NCBI GenBank assembly: GCA_018340805.1
Contig: JACMZG010001870.1
Location: forward strand, 16,752,606-16,816,605
DNA from: Microvelia longipes
Taxonomy: Eukaryota > Arthropoda > Insecta > Hemiptera > Veliidae
Length of the DNA: 64,000 nucleotides
Direction: 5' to 3'
Of this stretch, positions 55,501-64,000 are shown piece by piece; positions within the stretch are counted from its first letter, which is position 1; the number at the start of each line of letters is the position of its first letter. The translations under genes were made by a program, and so were the position numbers. The notes beneath the pieces are model-generated. The model made no database searches. It saw only the letters and a program-made list of their open reading frames with translations, and was not told the origin of the DNA.

Positions 55501-58359
55501 AACACTTTAATTAATGAATCCAAGAATAAGAAGAACAGTAAAAACAAAAATAGAATTGTTGGTATTTCTAGATCTGGCAAAAGAAGTCAGAAAAAGAAAA
55601 AGAAGGTAACACTTTTTAAATTATCAGTTTTTTAAATAATTAATTATTTTTAGTTTGATAATTGACTCAATTTAAATTATTTTAACTCCTCAATACTTTT
55701 TTTCATGTCCATAGCCTGTCTTATATGACAAAGAAAACTAGTCAGGGCTATTGCCCATTCTATGTGGTCTAAATTCTAAAGATATTAAATGCTATATTCG
55801 CTCTTTTTGATTAATCAATTTTACAATAACAAAAAAGATGTGGAGCTATACCTTTCATTGTTTAGCTTTAAAATATACTCTACTTACAGTACTGATGTCA
55901 TGGAGCTCCCAAGAGACCAAAGGCTTGTGTTTCTTCTAAAGTTAACATTTGCTTCTTTTCCATTGTTAATGACAATGGGATTAAATTGGCTGATTTATAA
56001 AAAGAAATGTATTCAGAGATGCAAAAATGATTGAAGGCATTCAAAATAATTGTGGTTGTGTAACAAAATGAATATTTACTATCAAACCTTTTTTGATTTA
56101 ATTAATTTTATGGTTCAGCAGTATTGGTTTTTTGTTCCTGGCTAGTTAGGTAACTTTTATTAGTTTCCTGTTCACTCTATTGTAGTGATTAGAGAAAGAT
56201 TTTAACTGGTTAATGTAAGCCTTGAATTTGTGTTTAACTTAAATTTTAATGATTATTTCAATAACAATTTTAAATAACAATTTAAATAACAAAATATTGT
56301 TATAACAAATATATTGTTATTACAATAACAATATTTTAATAACATTTTTTTTTAAATTTAAGTTAATTCTTATGTAGAAAAAGTAATTTTTTGTTTTTAC
56401 TTTATTTTAACATTAAAACCCATTTCTTTCCTTCATAATTTACAGATTAGTAGTGGTGTAAATTCTGCAGAAGAAATGGAACTAAGTAGAACACTAGCTA
56501 ATCTGAGGCCAGATATGTCCAATATGGAAATAACTCGAGGTCTTGAAGATGGTCACACTACTATACATATTCCTGAACCACTCGAAGATCAGTCTCAACA
56601 ACAAACATCACTACCCTCTCATCTCCCAACCCCTGCCCCGCCTCCCATTGTCACAACTCCGTCCTTAGTTGAAGGTAAATATTCCATGATACCACTAATA
56701 TTTGAGGTTGAAGGAAAATTGATAAAAATACAAACAACTTCATAAGTGTTATTTGTTGTATATATTTGCCATATAGTTTATTTATTTATTTTATTAAATA
56801 TAATAGATATAGAAACGCTTGTTAAAGAAACATCGATAGTATAACTGTCTTATAAATATTAGGAAAAAAATTGGGTACGGGGTACCTCCGAACTTTTCCT
56901 TATCACATCGGATTCTGTACACTCATCCTCACTGCTTTGGACTTGCTTCGCTCGTCCTCAGAATATACAATTTTCCAAATTTATTCTGCAACATGTCTTC
57001 CGACTCGCTTCGCTCGTCCTCAGATATTAAAATGCATCCGCTTCATTCTCAGCAGTTATCCCATACAGCACTGACCACGCTCAATGCTACCTATGTTTTA
57101 TCATACCACAAAAATTTTAGATATACTTGTCGTTTTGAAATAAAATTTGGTGTTCTTATTTATTTAGTAAAGTTATACATTTGTACTAAATTTCAACTCA
57201 ATTGAATAATTTTCTGGTTTTTTACAATTTTTAAAAAATGTACTCACGTCACTTGATAAAAATTGAACTAATGCTAATAAAAACTAAGATGAAACTTAGC
57301 ACGTATGTTAGTCTTATTCATGGCTACATGCGTGCCAAATTTCAATCAGATCACATCAGTTTTCTGTTTTTCATTTTTTCAAAATTTTTTGCTGATTCAT
57401 AGTTGTAGTTTAATGACGTCATAAAAAATATTTTCTAAATAACACAACTACAGCAGTAGACTGATTTTTGTACAAAGTTTCAACTCTTTAGCATAAATAC
57501 TCTAGGAGCTGCGATGATAAAAGACACACATACACACACAGACAGACAACTTTGAGAAAACCACTCAGGAGGCCTTAAAAGCACCTGAAACGGATAATTC
57601 CAGGTTCATCCCGGTTTCATATTTTTTTCAAACACAATACTTTTCCTTTATAGCTACGGTACAAATGAGGAAAAATAAAAATGATATATTGGTATGTGTA
57701 TTTTAGTATTAATGTTGTTATGTTTAGCTGCTCCTATAGATGTTGAGGTTCCTGAGGAAGTGCTAGAGATAGCCTCACTGGACCCAGTAGAGTTGGCTCA
57801 TCAAGCTACCAGGTTACTGGAAGAACATGACTTGACTAATGTCCTTAATCAAATACCACCAGATGCATTTAATGATCTCTTTGCTGGTAAGTTGATTTAG
57901 TATTCCGTTTCATGATCAGATAGATTTAGCCGGTAAGAAGTGAAATAATATCCACTTTACATTTTGTGTTGTGAAATACTTAAATTAAATTTTCAATAAT
58001 AACATTTTTCTTGGTGCTAATTTTACTTAGAATTGTTTTGAAAACTCTTCTACTTACCTATAATTTAACAAACTGAATGTAATAGAAATAATGTAAGTAT
58101 TTTTATAATTATTTACTAAAAATTAAAGTAAAATTGAATTACTGTAGGGTTTACAACTGAAGACAAGAATGGAGGTTATGAGCCAACTAGAGAAGAAACT
58201 GAGGAATTAGACCGAGCTCTCGAAGCCGTAGATAATGATGTACGTTCGTTAGAAGAAAGAATGACTCACCAACTGCCTTCCCTACTGCCCTTAGTCGATT
58301 CGTTCCTTGACGACCCCCATCTCTCCTTCTCTACCACCGATATTCAACCATCTTCATAG
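49444..58359 (+). CDS. INO80D: INO80 complex subunit D-like protein
   Basis: Zinc-finger subunit of the INO80 chromatin-remodelling complex. Model: 49444-49526 (tentative), 50517-51256, 52701-53004, 54054-54279, 55495-55605, 56446-56674, 57728-57886, 58148-58359; 687 aa with all phases consistent. Similarity to human INO80D: NGHVQVSTGGKGGKKERKG (human NSHLQVLGFIPKKERKKK), DDPYTFTEADPQ (human EDPFAFNEEDDD), HDLFPLGVEVSDTEDESEDS (human DLFPHLGLDWSEESGEEPED), the C3Hc3H zinc finger (C387, C393, C404, H407; C420, C430, C444, H447), a Lys-rich segment, and a C-terminus with EDKNGGYEPTREETEELDRA then LEAV (human EGKNGDLLPTTEEAEELERA). It is about 340 residues shorter than human and lacks the vertebrate N-terminal zinc finger in this model. 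KANSL2 shares the finger type, but its other segments do not fit. Confidence 0.87.
50517..51256 (+). CDS. INO80D: INO80D exon 2 (residues 28-275)
   Basis: Acceptor TTTATTTTAG, donor TTAG|GTTTGT, phase 2 to 1. It encodes the KKERKG basic patch, the DDPYTFTEADPQ motif, a Ser/Arg/Pro-rich linker with repeated RRPSV(D/E)S units (about residues 140-165), and a basic region KKVNKILIANKKYPRKTTWQ before HDLFPLG. Reading upstream through the intron gives a hydrophobic run that is not part of the protein. Confidence 0.9.
51465..51640 (+). mobile_element. tRNA-derived SINE, degraded copy
   Basis: GAGGTTCATATCCCAGGCCA then CTCTTTCAGTTTATATAACA, AATAAATTATTGCTAAATTT and CACTTTGAGCCACTATAACT follow the SINE order of 27,480-27,655 and end in AAGCATTATTA. 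The tRNA head is lost. It is in INO80D intron 2. Confidence 0.6.
51641..52222. repeat. ~74-bp minisatellite, 8 units, each with ATGCAAAT
   Basis: The unit reads TAACTTAACTTACTCTTTGT, AAGTAACTTAAAGTAGTAAT, AGTAGTGATGGTGACAAATC and ATGCAAATCATTTG. Each of the eight units carries one octamer ATGCAAAT (for example 51,693, 51,767, 51,836) and one TTTGTAAGTAAC that looks like a strong 5' splice site. It begins at the end of the SINE tail. Confidence 0.93.
52310..52527. mobile_element. MITE-like element with ~80-bp inverted arms
   Basis: AAAAACTTATTTTTATTATA, TGGTATCGCAATACAAATAA and GTTTCAGGAAGTATCC on the left face GGATACTTCCTGAAATGCAT, TTATTTGTATTGTGATACTA and ATTATGAAAATAAGTTTTTT on the right, separated by about 55 bp. 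It is in INO80D intron 2, directly after the minisatellite. Confidence 0.85.
52701..53004 (+). CDS. INO80D: INO80D exon 3 (residues 275-376)
   Basis: Acceptor TTGATTTCAG, donor TCAAA|GTAAGT, phase 1 to 2. It encodes VEVSDTEDESEDSQSIYERH and a helical region rich in Arg/Glu/Leu. A longer overlapping ORF in another frame is spurious. Confidence 0.92.
53170..53840 (+). pseudogene. Jockey-like non-LTR retrotransposon remnant (RNase H and C-terminus)
   Basis: Conceptual translation with frameshifts shows TSVFQAEIFVNKYLLL (RNase H start), GGNEPGIHPCKKGSET (the NExAD-like motif in decayed form) and VCRPCKSDTKTATHIILKCE then ALAFKKLSNFGNTL (the C-terminal CCHC-like zinc knuckle of Jockey-type ORF2). 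Several stops and frame changes interrupt it. It lies in INO80D intron 3 in the sense orientation and is not an exon. Confidence 0.6.
54054..54279 (+). CDS. INO80D: INO80D exon 4 (residues 376-451), C3Hc3H zinc finger
   Basis: Acceptor TTATTTTTCAG, donor CAT|GTAAGT, phase 2 to 0. It encodes EQSLPCTRHCAKHIMYNIDQ and KLFCRCTAKSIDNTQCNVPV then IDFYHHFPLCPLH, the zinc-finger pair. It matches the human pattern NKALPFTRHCFQHILLNHSQ almost column for column. Confidence 0.95.
55495..55605 (+). CDS. INO80D: INO80D exon 5 (residues 452-488), Lys-rich
   Basis: Acceptor TTTGTTTACAG, donor AAG|GTAACA, phase 0, 37 codons. It encodes ESKNKKNSKNKNRIVGISRS then GKRSQKKKKK, a probable nuclear localisation segment. 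Human has a Lys/Arg run at the same place. Confidence 0.9.
56231..56366. repeat. AT-rich fold-back, ~135 bp
   Basis: TTTAACTTAAATTTTAATGA on the left pairs loosely with TTTTTTTAAATTTAAGTTAA on the right, with TAACAATTTAAATAACAAAA and TGTTATAACA steps between. It is about 80 bp before INO80D exon 6. Confidence 0.55.
56446..56674 (+). CDS. INO80D: INO80D exon 6 (residues 489-565)
   Basis: Acceptor TAATTTACAG, donor GAAG|GTAAAT, phase 0 to 1. It encodes EEMELSRTLANLRPDMSNME, then a Gln/Pro-rich tail HLPTPAPPPIVTTPSLVE. Confidence 0.88.
56866..57685 (+). mobile_element. R1 interspersed repeat, reference full-length copy
   Basis: About 820 bp: GGGTACGGGGTACCTCCGAA, ACTTGCTTCGCTCGTCCTCA (twice, the second as GACTCGCTTCGCTCGTCCTC), CAGCACTGACCACGCTCAAT, AGATATACTTGTCGTTTTG, TTTCAACTCAATTGAATAAT, GATGAAACTTAGCACGTATG, CTAGGAGCTGCGATGATAAA, an ACACACACAGACAGAC tract, AACCACTCAGGAGGCCTTAA and GGTACAAATGAGGAAAAATA. 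No terminal inverted repeats and no coding capacity. It is in INO80D intron 6. Confidence 0.75.
57728..57886 (+). CDS. INO80D: INO80D exon 7 (residues 565-618)
   Basis: Acceptor TTATGTTTAG, donor GCTG|GTAAGT, phase 1 to 1. It encodes VPEEVLEIASLDPVELAHQA and TNVLNQIPPDAFNDLFA, corresponding to human PDDIANEITDIPHDLELNQ onwards. An R1 repeat ends about 50 bp upstream. Confidence 0.9.
58148..58359 (+). CDS. INO80D: INO80D exon 8 (residues 618-687, stop)
   Basis: Acceptor TTACTGTAG, stop TAG at 58,357-58,359. EEtEELdRALeAV is the conserved INO80D motif. The protein then ends within about 40 residues, while the human protein continues for several hundred low-complexity residues. Confidence 0.93.
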
Positions 58360-59116
58360 CCCTCCTGCTTGTGTAAATAATTCTTATGTATATTACTTTC
58401 TTGTATATCTGTAGATAAACGTATACCAATTTATTATTTTATAAGTAATAATAATGATAAAAATACACGCTTACCATTTTTTATTTCTCATTTATTAATA
58501 TGTAACTAGTGTAATTGTTGTTTCATCTTTAGATAATATTTTTCTTAATATTACAAAAATACTGTATGTATTATTATGTAAAAAATGTAGGGTCTGAAAT
58601 TAGATTTTTATTTTGTTCTTAAATTGATATAAATACACTTTTACTAACTAATGCAATTTCTCTTTTAATTGTCCAAATACAGCTATAACAATTTTGTAAG
58701 GTTTTTTTTAAAGAGTTAAGATTTGATATTTTGAGTTAATAATGCATTTTAATTTTAAATTGGATAGTGGCTTTTAAGTTAGTTTTATTTCTTTCAATTT
58801 TATCCGCTTTCAATATAAAAATACGGGTATTTTTGTTTTGTTTAACTTGAATGAATAATACCATTAATGAATATTGCTCTACTAAAAAAAAAAATCAATT
58901 TTCATTAAAATGTAAATATCTTTGGCAACTAAGTGAATTTGAGCCATGTTTCATCTAATATAGAGCCTAAATGAAATTTAATATTCCATACATAATGTGT
59001 GAACATAATGTGAAGTTGTGCTTTCTCTAAAGGTTCCTAAAAGACAAATTAAGTTTTAAAATTAGTAGAATTAATATTAAATATCTGTCATCTGTTTTGC
59101 TTTCCTGTCCTTATAT

Positions 59117-59122
59117 AATAAA
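59117..59122 (+). terminator. Candidate polyadenylation signal for INO80D
   Basis: AATAAA in TTATATAATAAAGAGG, about 760 nt after the stop codon. Other A-rich variants occur nearby, so the assignment is weak. Confidence 0.3.
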
Positions 59123-62100
59123 GAGGTGAAGCATATTAATGAGAAATAATGTAATTTTTTTTATAAAATGTCCAAGTTTCAACCTTCAAAGATCCCAAAA
59201 ATCAAATCAGTGGCTGGCAGAATTCTCCAGACAAAGGTATAAAATTGGGCCTCTATGCAGCTTGTGTTTTTCAATGAATAATTTCTCTGATAGTTTTATT
59301 ATTAACTGGAGATATTTACAATTTAGCGAAGTTTTCCTCCTTTTAAGTGGACGATCCTGAAGAAACAAAGGCTTTATATGAAATAATGATAACAATTATT
59401 AGATATTAACCATGATTTATTTAATAACAATTCTTAGGATATCTAAAGGAAAAATGAGCACATGAGATTGTTTTATTTTTTCAAAAATGCCTTTATGCTG
59501 TGGTTACTTATCAGTAAGATCAAAATCATTCTACCAATATCAAACTACACCTACTGATACTAATAAATGGATCAAAATTAAAATAATAGCTTTTCCTCTC
59601 CTCTTAACCAGAAGTAGCTATAGCCATTTACTTGGACTTGATTTTTTTTATCTTGAGATGTGAAAACCTCTCATGAGAGATAGCAATAGTAGTTGTCTAA
59701 TGGCAAATTTCAAACAAGTATTTAGTTATTAATATTTGTTTATCACATTCCATTACTAGACAAATCAATACCCTTTAAATTTTATTGGCTTAAATTGGGT
59801 GAATTGACCCTTTGTAGGCCGATGATTTGGGCCCTTTGTTGATCCTTGATGATTTCTTGGTGTAACATTCATTTCACTGTCTGGTATCATTTTTTTTATA
59901 TTTATTGACTCTACTTCATAGAATTATATATATAAAGCAATATGCACGAGACTATCAAATTTTAACTTTACTGATTAATTAACGTAATAATATTAAAATT
60001 TTATACAAAATTACATATTCACCGGGGAGGTAGGAAATATTGTAACTTGAATTTTGTCTGTGAGACAGGTGTTCTGTAAAAGGGTTATAACAATAGAAAA
60101 TTTACTAAACATAAAAAACTTCCATGTCAAGGATTGTAATGCAAAAACGTTCAATCATTTTTTTAAAGATTTCTTTTTTCTCCTTTGTATTTAGTTATGT
60201 AAAAGTGTATTTATTATCAATATAAAATATCTTTCTTTAAAATTGCTTAGAAAAGAACAATTATTTTCTTTCCTGAATAATAAAAAATAAATTTAAAAAA
60301 AAATATTGAGAGTACCTTCTTTCAAACGCTTTAATGTAGCAATTGAATACCAAATTTTCTTTTTTATTGGAGAATGATAAAAAAAAGTTTCATAATATTT
60401 AAGAGTTAATGATACGTTAGGAAATTTAATAAAACAAATTTAATTTATTGTAGTTAATGACACAATAATACGTTTAAATTAATTTGTTAAGCTCAATACT
60501 CCTTATTAATTTTAGGTGTGTTCATAAACACTTACTTGGTTACGCTACTCGGTGACTTTATGTTACATTTCTTGAAAGACCTGGTTGCTCAGTCAATCAA
60601 CAAAACATCAGCTTGCTCAGTTGTTGATTTTGCAGGAGTTTGTGATCTTTCCAAAGTTCACTAGTGTGGAACAGTTAAGTTTTCTGGGCATACCGCAAGT
60701 AACGTCAGCAGATGGTTAGAATCAATTCTAGATCTTGTAGTTTTATTAATAGGGTTTTTGATTACATATTAGTTTTTTTGGGTTTACCCAAAAAACTATT
60801 TTTTATCTTTGTTAAAATTTCAAGGAATTTTTAATATACTGTCATCATGTTTGGCTTGCAAAACATATATATTATACTGTACTACCGAGTTTTGCAAAAT
60901 ATGAATAGTTGACACAGTATGACATGCTATTTTAGATGTAAACGAAACAGAGTGGGACATGACATATCAAGCCATAAATAATTATTAAAGTCGAATGATA
61001 AAGCAATTCCTTGACATAGCATAACATTTTGCTTGTTACATTTCTAGGTATCTCTCACACAGTTTGTGTCAATTGTTCTAACGTTATTGAATAAGTCAAA
61101 TATAGAATACTTTACCTAAGATTAATTAAGGATTTTTAATTGTTTTTTCTCACCACTAAGGTAATGAAGAAGAGTTGGGTTTAAGAAAATAATTATAATG
61201 ATATTCTAGTGAATTGTGATGCAATTTATCCTTTAGGGTAATTAATAATAACTCTAAGTTGTGGTAACTTTTTATTCGGAACCATATTCAATCTAAAAAT
61301 CTATATATTGAACATAATTAGCAACAATAACAGAAATAATAAAAACATCTCATAAATAAATGAAAAGCATTACTTAATGTATGAATGATAGCAGCTTAAT
61401 GCAGGAAAGCAGCTAAAAATAAAGCATTGTGAAGTGAAACTTAGAATGATAGTACTACAGATATAAAGTTCTAAAAAAGAAAAGGCAAAGAAGAAATAGA
61501 AAAAAAGTATTTTAAGAGCAGGCTAAAAATCTTTTAAAAAAGTATAATTAAAACATAAACATTTCTGTAGGTGTTCTTTGATTTTCTTTATCTTCCTTTT
61601 CTTTTTCATTTGTTAATTTTTATTTTTGTATCTTTTACTTAATCTTTTAACTTCTAATTTGCATTTTAAACTGTTCTACTTACTGTAATGAAAGTAAGCT
61701 AAAAAGAAAGCAGGATATTATCTTTTGATATATTTATTCTTTTAATAATGATATAGTTATGATAGTATGGACTAATGTGATGTAGAAATTCATACATTAG
61801 GGGTGGGGGCAAGGGACTCAGTAATCCAACTCACCCGGAATAAGCTGTTTTAGATGGGCCGGTTTTTTAGTTCGCTGTTTTTTTCCACTGCAGCAAGTCA
61901 GTTCACCTTGTCCAGCATGTATAAAATAATTATTTCTTTATCAAGATTTAAAATTTAAAGGATTTTTAACAAAAAATCTATAACTTTAAATTTTAAATGT
62001 ATAATTTTTCATAAAAATATTATAAAAATATAAGCGCTTGTGATATTCCTGAAATCTAAATTTAATTGTGTGTGTCATTGCGTTTTTTATTTATTTTCTA

Positions 62101-62783
62101 AACAAATAATCTTATAACCAAGTAAAAAATATGTTCATCAAAAGTTTATGAAGTTAAAAATTTTCTTGTTTACATTCTTTATAAAAATTATAAAAAAATA
62201 AATAGACGCCTCAAATTAGAACTGATAACAAGATTGATAACGGTGGCACAAGGTGAAAGTTGTTCATGCAACTACTGTCTATCGTTTAGTTTTCCCCAAG
62301 GTCATAAGCATTTTGGGATTGACCAATCAGAGAAATGCCCCTCACTTGAAAGAGAAAAAGTCCTACCACCATAACCAGTAATTTCCAGAATCTTTTTAAC
62401 GTTCAAATTAATCATAAAATTTTATATAAAATAAAATAATAACACAAAAGAAATGTAAAAAAACATTGCCAAGAAAATATGGGTAAATACTATTTTTCTT
62501 TTCTTCCCCTATGTATCTATAGAGTGTATGCTATTTTAGTTCTTTTTTTTATTTGTTTGTATTTAATTTTTCAATTATATAAATAATAATAAGTTCTTGT
62601 ATTTTTTTAATTATTTCTGTTAATTTTGTTAATTATCTTTCAATAAATATGTTTAGGAGTGAGTATGGTTTTGACCAAAACATTTCCCCAAAGGATAACT
62701 AGCATCATAATTTGAGAAAAACTAAAGTACAATTTAATTTAATACACTTAAAGGAATCCAAAGTTTTTGGGTTTGGTCTGATG

Positions 62784-62810
62784 TATTATCTAAGTGATAC
62801 TTAGATAATA
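62784..62810. repeat. 11-bp inverted repeat, 5-nt loop
   Basis: TATTATCTAAG and CTTAGATAATA around TGATA. It abuts the larger fold-back at 62,812. Confidence 0.9.
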
Positions 62811-62811
62811 T

Positions 62812-63009
62812 AGAAATAATTAAAAGCTTATCCACTGTCAGCTCAACAAATGTTAATTTAAAAATCTAAGCTTTTAGTTGTAGATTTTTTTTATGTCCTT
62901 ATTTATTCTCAAAAATTTTATGAATTTGTTTTAATACAGGATAAAAGCTTAGATAATTTCAAATAAACATTTGTTGATTTGACAGCGTATAAGCTTTTAA
63001 TTATTTCTA
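62812..63009. mobile_element. ~200-bp fold-back (MITE-like)
   Basis: The outer arms AGAAATAATTAAAAGCTTAT then CCACTGTCAGCTCAACAAAT (left) and ATTTGTTGATTTGACAGCGT then ATAAGCTTTTAATTATTTCT (right) are inverted. A second inner pair, AATCTAAGCTTTTAG and ATAAAAGCTTAGAT, makes most of the span self-complementary. Confidence 0.8.
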
Positions 63010-64000
63010 TTCTTAACTTTTGGCTTCAAGAACTTTGATCTTTCAGTTGACGTTACTTATTAACAGAGCTTATGCAAAATATGATCAAAAATTTTTTTTA
63101 TAATTATTTAATTAATAACCACTTAGTGTTTGTGTGATTACAATAAATAAAAGGTATATTTTCTGTTACATTACATAACCTGTGTCAATTTATTTCTTTT
63201 TTTTCTTAGGAGCTTAGCTTCATATTAGTCTTTTATTTTGTATATTTTTTATTTACTAATGCTAAATAGTCTTAGTTTAACAATCCAGTATTTTGTTTTC
63301 ATTTCTTTGTCGTAAGTTTTTTTTCTGATTTTAGAAATCAGATAATTCCTATTATTTTGTGATTTTTTTCTTTGTTAGTAGTCTTATTTAATTTGTTAAT
63401 TATTCATCTTAAAAATTAAGTTAATATTTACTACTTCTTATTTGTTATTAATTTAGTTTTAGATTTTCTTTAAAATATCATACTTTTAAGGTTTAGCTAT
63501 TGACATTTTTATTGTTGTCATAAACTAAATTTGTACAACAATACTTTGTTCATTAGCATACTTCATGAACATAAATTGCAGATTTTGCTGAAAAATATCA
63601 AAGGTATATTGAAGTAAATTCAGTGAAGGTTTGATAAACCACCTTCTTTGAAAAACGTTGCTTGTTCTACAGAACTTGCTACTTCTTTAAATCCTCTATT
63701 TTAAAAATTCATATGTCATTAATTTTTAAACAAAATTGTAAAACTTAACTTTTCTATATTTGGTCAGTTATCTGAGAATTTTTTATCTGTACGATTCAAA
63801 GAGACTAAAACTATTAGAGGGAGGATACAACAGCTCTTATCATTCCTTGGGTAGCTAGGCGCCGTAACGGTACATTGGTGACGCTATTTTTTTTATTTTC
63901 CTAATAATTACAATTTCATGAAATACGACATTATTTTTCGACTATTTAAAATAATTTTAATTATTATATCTATTGCATGTATTCTTTAATGTTAGATTTG

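Larger units (their letters stand above)
58360..64000. other. INO80D 3' UTR and intergenic DNA
   Basis: AT-rich sequence with no recognised gene. A candidate AATAAA lies at 59,117-59,122. A ~200-bp fold-back lies at 62,812-63,009, preceded by a small hairpin. An open stretch of about 50 codons near 60,515-60,663 shows no recognisable homology and was not called. Confidence 0.6.

Noticed and set aside
60515..60663. Open frame of about 50 codons after a TTTTAG acceptor-like site
   Set aside because: No start, no donor, no recognisable homology, and no neighbouring exons. Not supportable as a gene.

Overview
The window is nuclear eukaryotic DNA from an arthropod, most likely an insect. It is very AT-rich. 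Its genes have many small exons with GT-AG introns of roughly 0.7 to 9 kb, and the introns are full of transposon debris (tRNA-derived SINEs, inverted-repeat elements, microsatellites, minisatellites). I cannot name the order or species. Nothing prokaryotic, no CRISPR array and no new multi-gene system is visible. The window holds three conserved genes for nuclear proteins inside a repeat-rich background.

Layout: (1) 1,565-32,901, minus strand: NCAPD3, the HEAT-repeat subunit of condensin II. I could thread it through 14 coding exons with every splice phase consistent (1,387 aa). (2) 32,902-37,192: region between divergent genes. It has putative promoter motifs, a ~0.94 kb element with terminal inverted repeats, and ~0.55 kb tandem repeats. 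(3) 37,221-45,401, plus strand: CHTOP (Friend of PRMT1), an Arg/Gly-rich mRNA-export adaptor, 7 coding exons, 360 aa. (4) 45,402-49,353: intergenic, mostly a ~1.1 kb long-inverted-repeat element. (5) 49,444-58,359, plus strand: INO80D-like zinc-finger subunit of the INO80 remodeller. Seven exons are well supported and one 5' exon is tentative. The N-terminal zinc finger of the vertebrate protein was not found. (6) 58,360-64,000: 3' flank and intergenic DNA with no recognisable gene.

The three genes share a nuclear theme (chromosome condensation, mRNP export, chromatin remodelling), but nothing in the sequence shows functional coupling. Most of the unusual signal is in repeats: a high-copy interspersed family called R1 here (about 8 loci), a tRNA-Ser-like SINE family (4 loci), one inverted-repeat family at three loci, several other fold-back elements, a remnant of a Jockey-like retrotransposon, hairpins with hammerhead-like cores, a triplicated splice donor after NCAPD3 exon 8, a 50-bp exon copy inside NCAPD3 intron 1, and a 74-bp minisatellite carrying an octamer motif in each unit inside an INO80D intron. 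All identifications come from reading the sequence and remembered family features; no database search was run.
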